64,000 nucleotides of DNA from CAYSPG01 sp964432885. GTDB lineage: Bacteria > Bacteroidota > Bacteroidia > AKYH767-A > OLB10. The notes below the pieces were generated by a model. That model did not search any database, was not told the origin of the DNA, and was given only the letters and a program-made list of their open reading frames with translations. A program made the translations under genes and the position numbers. Below are positions 61,794 through 64,000 of the stretch, one piece after another; position 1 is the stretch's first letter, and every line of letters begins with the position of its first letter. Location: contig CAYSPG010000001.1 of NCBI GenBank assembly GCA_964432885.1, positions 310,001-374,000 of the forward strand. The letters are read 5' to 3'.

Positions 61794-63761
61794 TTAATTT
61801 GACATCTCAACAAAATACATATCTATCTCTCCTTTATTCTTTGCAGAGATTTTTCCGCGATGAGTACAAGTGAATTTATCTTTTACCAATTCATAAGTAG
61901 TTCCACTAATGTTTACTTTTCCTGTTTCGCCACTCGATTCCATCCGTGAAGCAATGTTCACGGTATCGCCCCAAATATCATAACTGTATTTTTTTACCCC
62001 TACAATTCCTGCAACAACAGGTCCGGTATGAATACCAATTCTGATTTCGAAAAATATTTTTCCTGCCGCTTCTCTTTCAACTTTATGTTGATGCATAAAT
62101 TGCTGAATATCGATTGCTGCGCTCACCACATCAAAAGCATGTGTGTTGTTAGGAACAGGTAATCCACCAGCACACATGTATGAATCACCAATGGTTTTTA
62201 TTTTTTCTATTCCATGTTTGTGAACGATGTTATCAAAAGCACGAAAGCATAAATCAATTTCAGCAACTAATTCTTTTGGAGAAAGTTTTTCAGATAGTTG
62301 AGTGAATCCTTTGAAGTCAGTAAACAATACCGATACGTTATCAATTTGTTTTGCCTCTGCATTGCCCTTTTGTTTTAGTTCTTCTGCAACTTCTTCAGGC
62401 AAAATATTTAAGAGTAATTCTTCACTGCGTTTTTTCTCCTTTGAAATTCTGTTTCGTTGGCGGTAAACAACAATTAAAAATATCAAAGCACCTGCCAACC
62501 CGCCAGCAATAGAATTACGAATCACACGCTGTCGAATATCTTTTTTCTCCTGATCAGCTTTAGCAACCGCTTCCTTTTTATCAAATTCATATTGCATGGC
62601 TGACTGCGTGAGTTTTTTATCTTTTTCCATATTAAAGACAGAATCTTTTGCAACAGCATAATTTTTGAAATTTTCAAAAGCCCCTTTTTCGTCCCCAAGC
62701 AAGTCGAGTATTTCACTTTTCAATTTATATATTGTTCTGAGTTTTTCAATGTTTTGTAATTCTTTATAAATAGCGATCGAACTATCAGCATTCCGGTTTG
62801 CTTCATTCAGGCATTTCTTTTCATCACCATTGAAAAATTTAGCAAGCAACTCCACTCGATTTGCTTGAACAAGTGATAAGTAAATCTGACATTTTTGAAG
62901 ATAGGAGAAAGCAACACTGTTTAGGTCAGAAATTTTAGTGCCCATCTCAAATTGCTTTTTAACATATGCCAGCGATTTTTCAATATCGCCTTTATCAAAA
63001 TAAATCGTGCTCATATTTCCAAACGTGGATGTAGCATTAGGAAGATCGTGCATTTCTTCCGCAAAATCAAGACCTCTTTGCAAATATTCCAGTGCCATGT
63101 CAAGTTGATTTTGTTTTTGATAAATCATACCTATGTTTCCAAGAATTTCAGCCATGTACCCTTTTCCGTGACGTGCTTCGTTTAACGCAAGTGCTTTTTG
63201 GAAATAGTCAAGCGCTTCGGGATATTTTTCCAAATCCAAGTGAATGCTTCCAATATTTGATAAGCCTGCTACCACTGCTGCAGTATCTTTTATTTTTTCT
63301 GCGGCTTTTGCGGCTTTAATGTATTGGTCTATTGCCTGCGGGTACTGCGACTGGAAATAATAAACATTTCCCAATGCTCCGTTTGCTTTAGAAACCCCAT
63401 TCAAATCATTTAACTCTTCGCTCAATGCAAGTGCCTTCTGCAAAAACTCTTTTGCTTTTGGATAATCGGAAATAATGATGTGATTCATCCCGAGTACACC
63501 GTTTGCAGTTGCCATTCCTTTATTCCAATTAATTTTTTCAGCCAACTCAAGTGCTTTTTTCCCATAGGTTACACCTTCAGGAGGATTTACAGCCCAGCAA
63601 AACTGACACATGTCAATATATCGTTTCACTTTGTTGCTGTCATCAGGCATTGATGGAACAACTTTATTTAATGAATCAAGATTCAATGAACGGCCATTTT
63701 GCGCAACCATCGAATTGTTGACTCCAAAAAACAAAGCAGTAATTAAATACAGTTTTTTCAT
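61794..63761 (-). CDS. TPR-linked class III adenylate cyclase, paralogue
   Basis: This 655-residue protein has the same architecture as the next gene downstream: signal peptide (1-20), TPR array (about 35-370), membrane helix (IAGGLAGALIFLIVVYRQRN), the LLLNILPEEVAEELK linker and a complete cyclase domain (VLFTDFKGFTQ, EKIKTIGDSYM, SYDIWGDTVNIASRM). The N-terminal repeats differ much more than the catalytic part, which points to duplication followed by divergence of the sensor. The 72-base gap to the gene at 59658 is AT-rich. Confidence 0.88.
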   Translation of the reverse strand: MKKLYLITALFFGVNNSMVAQNGRSLNLDSLNKVVPSMPDDSNKVKRYIDMCQFCWAVNPPEGVTYGKKALELAEKINWNKGMATANGVLGMNHIIISDYPKAKEFLQKALALSEELNDLNGVSKANGALGNVYYFQSQYPQAIDQYIKAAKAAEKIKDTAAVVAGLSNIGSIHLDLEKYPEALDYFQKALALNEARHGKGYMAEILGNIGMIYQKQNQLDMALEYLQRGLDFAEEMHDLPNATSTFGNMSTIYFDKGDIEKSLAYVKKQFEMGTKISDLNSVAFSYLQKCQIYLSLVQANRVELLAKFFNGDEKKCLNEANRNADSSIAIYKELQNIEKLRTIYKLKSEILDLLGDEKGAFENFKNYAVAKDSVFNMEKDKKLTQSAMQYEFDKKEAVAKADQEKKDIRQRVIRNSIAGGLAGALIFLIVVYRQRNRISKEKKRSEELLLNILPEEVAEELKQKGNAEAKQIDNVSVLFTDFKGFTQLSEKLSPKELVAEIDLCFRAFDNIVHKHGIEKIKTIGDSYMCAGGLPVPNNTHAFDVVSAAIDIQQFMHQHKVEREAAGKIFFEIRIGIHTGPVVAGIVGVKKYSYDIWGDTVNIASRMESSGETGKVNISGTTYELVKDKFTCTHRGKISAKNKGEIDMYFVEMSN

Positions 63762-63848
63762 TTTGTTTATTTTTTAATATGAAAATAATTATTCTATTAA
63801 ACATTTTTCTTCACCCAGATAAAAATCAGAATTTCGTTTTCTGATATT

Positions 63849-64000
63849 TTAATTTGGTAGCTCAACAAAATACATATCAATCTCTCCTTTATTCTTTGCA
63901 GAAATTTTTCCGCGATGAGTGCAAGTGAATTTATCCTTTACTAATTCATAGGTGCTTTCACTTATGTTTACTTTTCCTGCTTCTCCTGATGATTCCATTC
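63849..64000 (-). CDS. Third tandem adenylate cyclase, C-terminal end only
   Basis: The stop TAA (63849-63851) is preceded by codons for IDMYFVELPN, GKISAKNKGE, KDKFTCTHRG and MESSGEAGKVNIS. This is the same C-terminal cyclase tail as in the gene at 61794. The start and sensor domain lie beyond the right edge of the window. Spacing to the next gene is 87 bases. Confidence 0.85.
   Translation of the reverse strand, partial: MESSGEAGKVNISESTYELVKDKFTCTHRGKISAKNKGEIDMYFVELPN

Noticed and set aside
52920..64000. Guanylate rather than adenylate cyclase activity
   Set aside because: The base-selective positions are Lys (EKIKTIGD) and Asp (YDIWGD) in all three readable domains, not the Glu and Cys of guanylate cyclases.

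Overview
The window looks like a chromosomal segment of a member of the Bacteroidota. It is AT-rich. Several genes are preceded by the Bacteroidota-type promoter element TAnnTTTG. Three secreted proteins end in a type-IX-secretion-like sorting domain. Many lipoproteins and SurE, LpxB, LolA and FtsK orthologues of the Bacteroidota type are present. Gene density is high and both strands are used evenly. I saw no rRNA, tRNA, CRISPR array, insertion sequence or phage gene. A finer placement (for example Chitinophagales-like) is only a guess.

Layout: 0-12.4 kb is mostly housekeeping: a partial mnmH, yqgE/algH, pdxH, rlmE, a surE-to-lpxB operon, a TPR membrane protein, an orphan FtsX-type permease, a lipase and ogt, with two very small secreted proteins (a 41-residue lipoprotein and a 112-residue protein with cysteine pairs). 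12.4-27.2 kb is a surface-glycan-like locus: two family-2 glycosyltransferases flank four polytopic membrane proteins (three with GT-C features), two membrane-anchored SGNH-type proteins, a jelly-roll lipoprotein and a GH16-like secreted enzyme interrupted by one in-frame stop codon. Modules recur across its proteins. The two most similar GT-C proteins carry different C-terminal beta domains, one jelly-roll module occurs in three proteins, and one helical repeat is shared by the SGNH protein and the GH16-like protein. 27-42.7 kb returns to core functions (ftsK, lolA, a rhomboid/HAD/aminotransferase operon) mixed with secreted proteins: an M43 metalloprotease and a three-part trypsin-like protease.

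42.7-48.3 kb on the minus strand is a compact five-gene set: formyltransferase, C45-type acyltransferase/hydrolase, PaaK-like adenylate-forming ligase, a secreted unknown and an O-methyltransferase. It resembles a small-molecule tailoring cassette. 49.2-51.6 kb holds a translationally coupled pair of secreted proteins, the first possibly related to polymorphic toxin type 23 domains. 52.9-64 kb is dominated by signalling: four class III adenylate cyclase genes (one cut by the window end), with either a 7TM-DISM or a TPR sensory N-terminus, plus a TPR histidine-kinase-like protein that lacks its ATPase domain. A BBE-type FAD oxidoreductase overlaps the first cyclase gene.

The strongest candidates for something undescribed are the module-swapping glycan locus at 12.4-27.2 kb, the cyclase array at 52.9-64 kb and the ligase/C45/methyltransferase/formyltransferase cassette. 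All functional statements come from reading motifs by eye; no database search was run.
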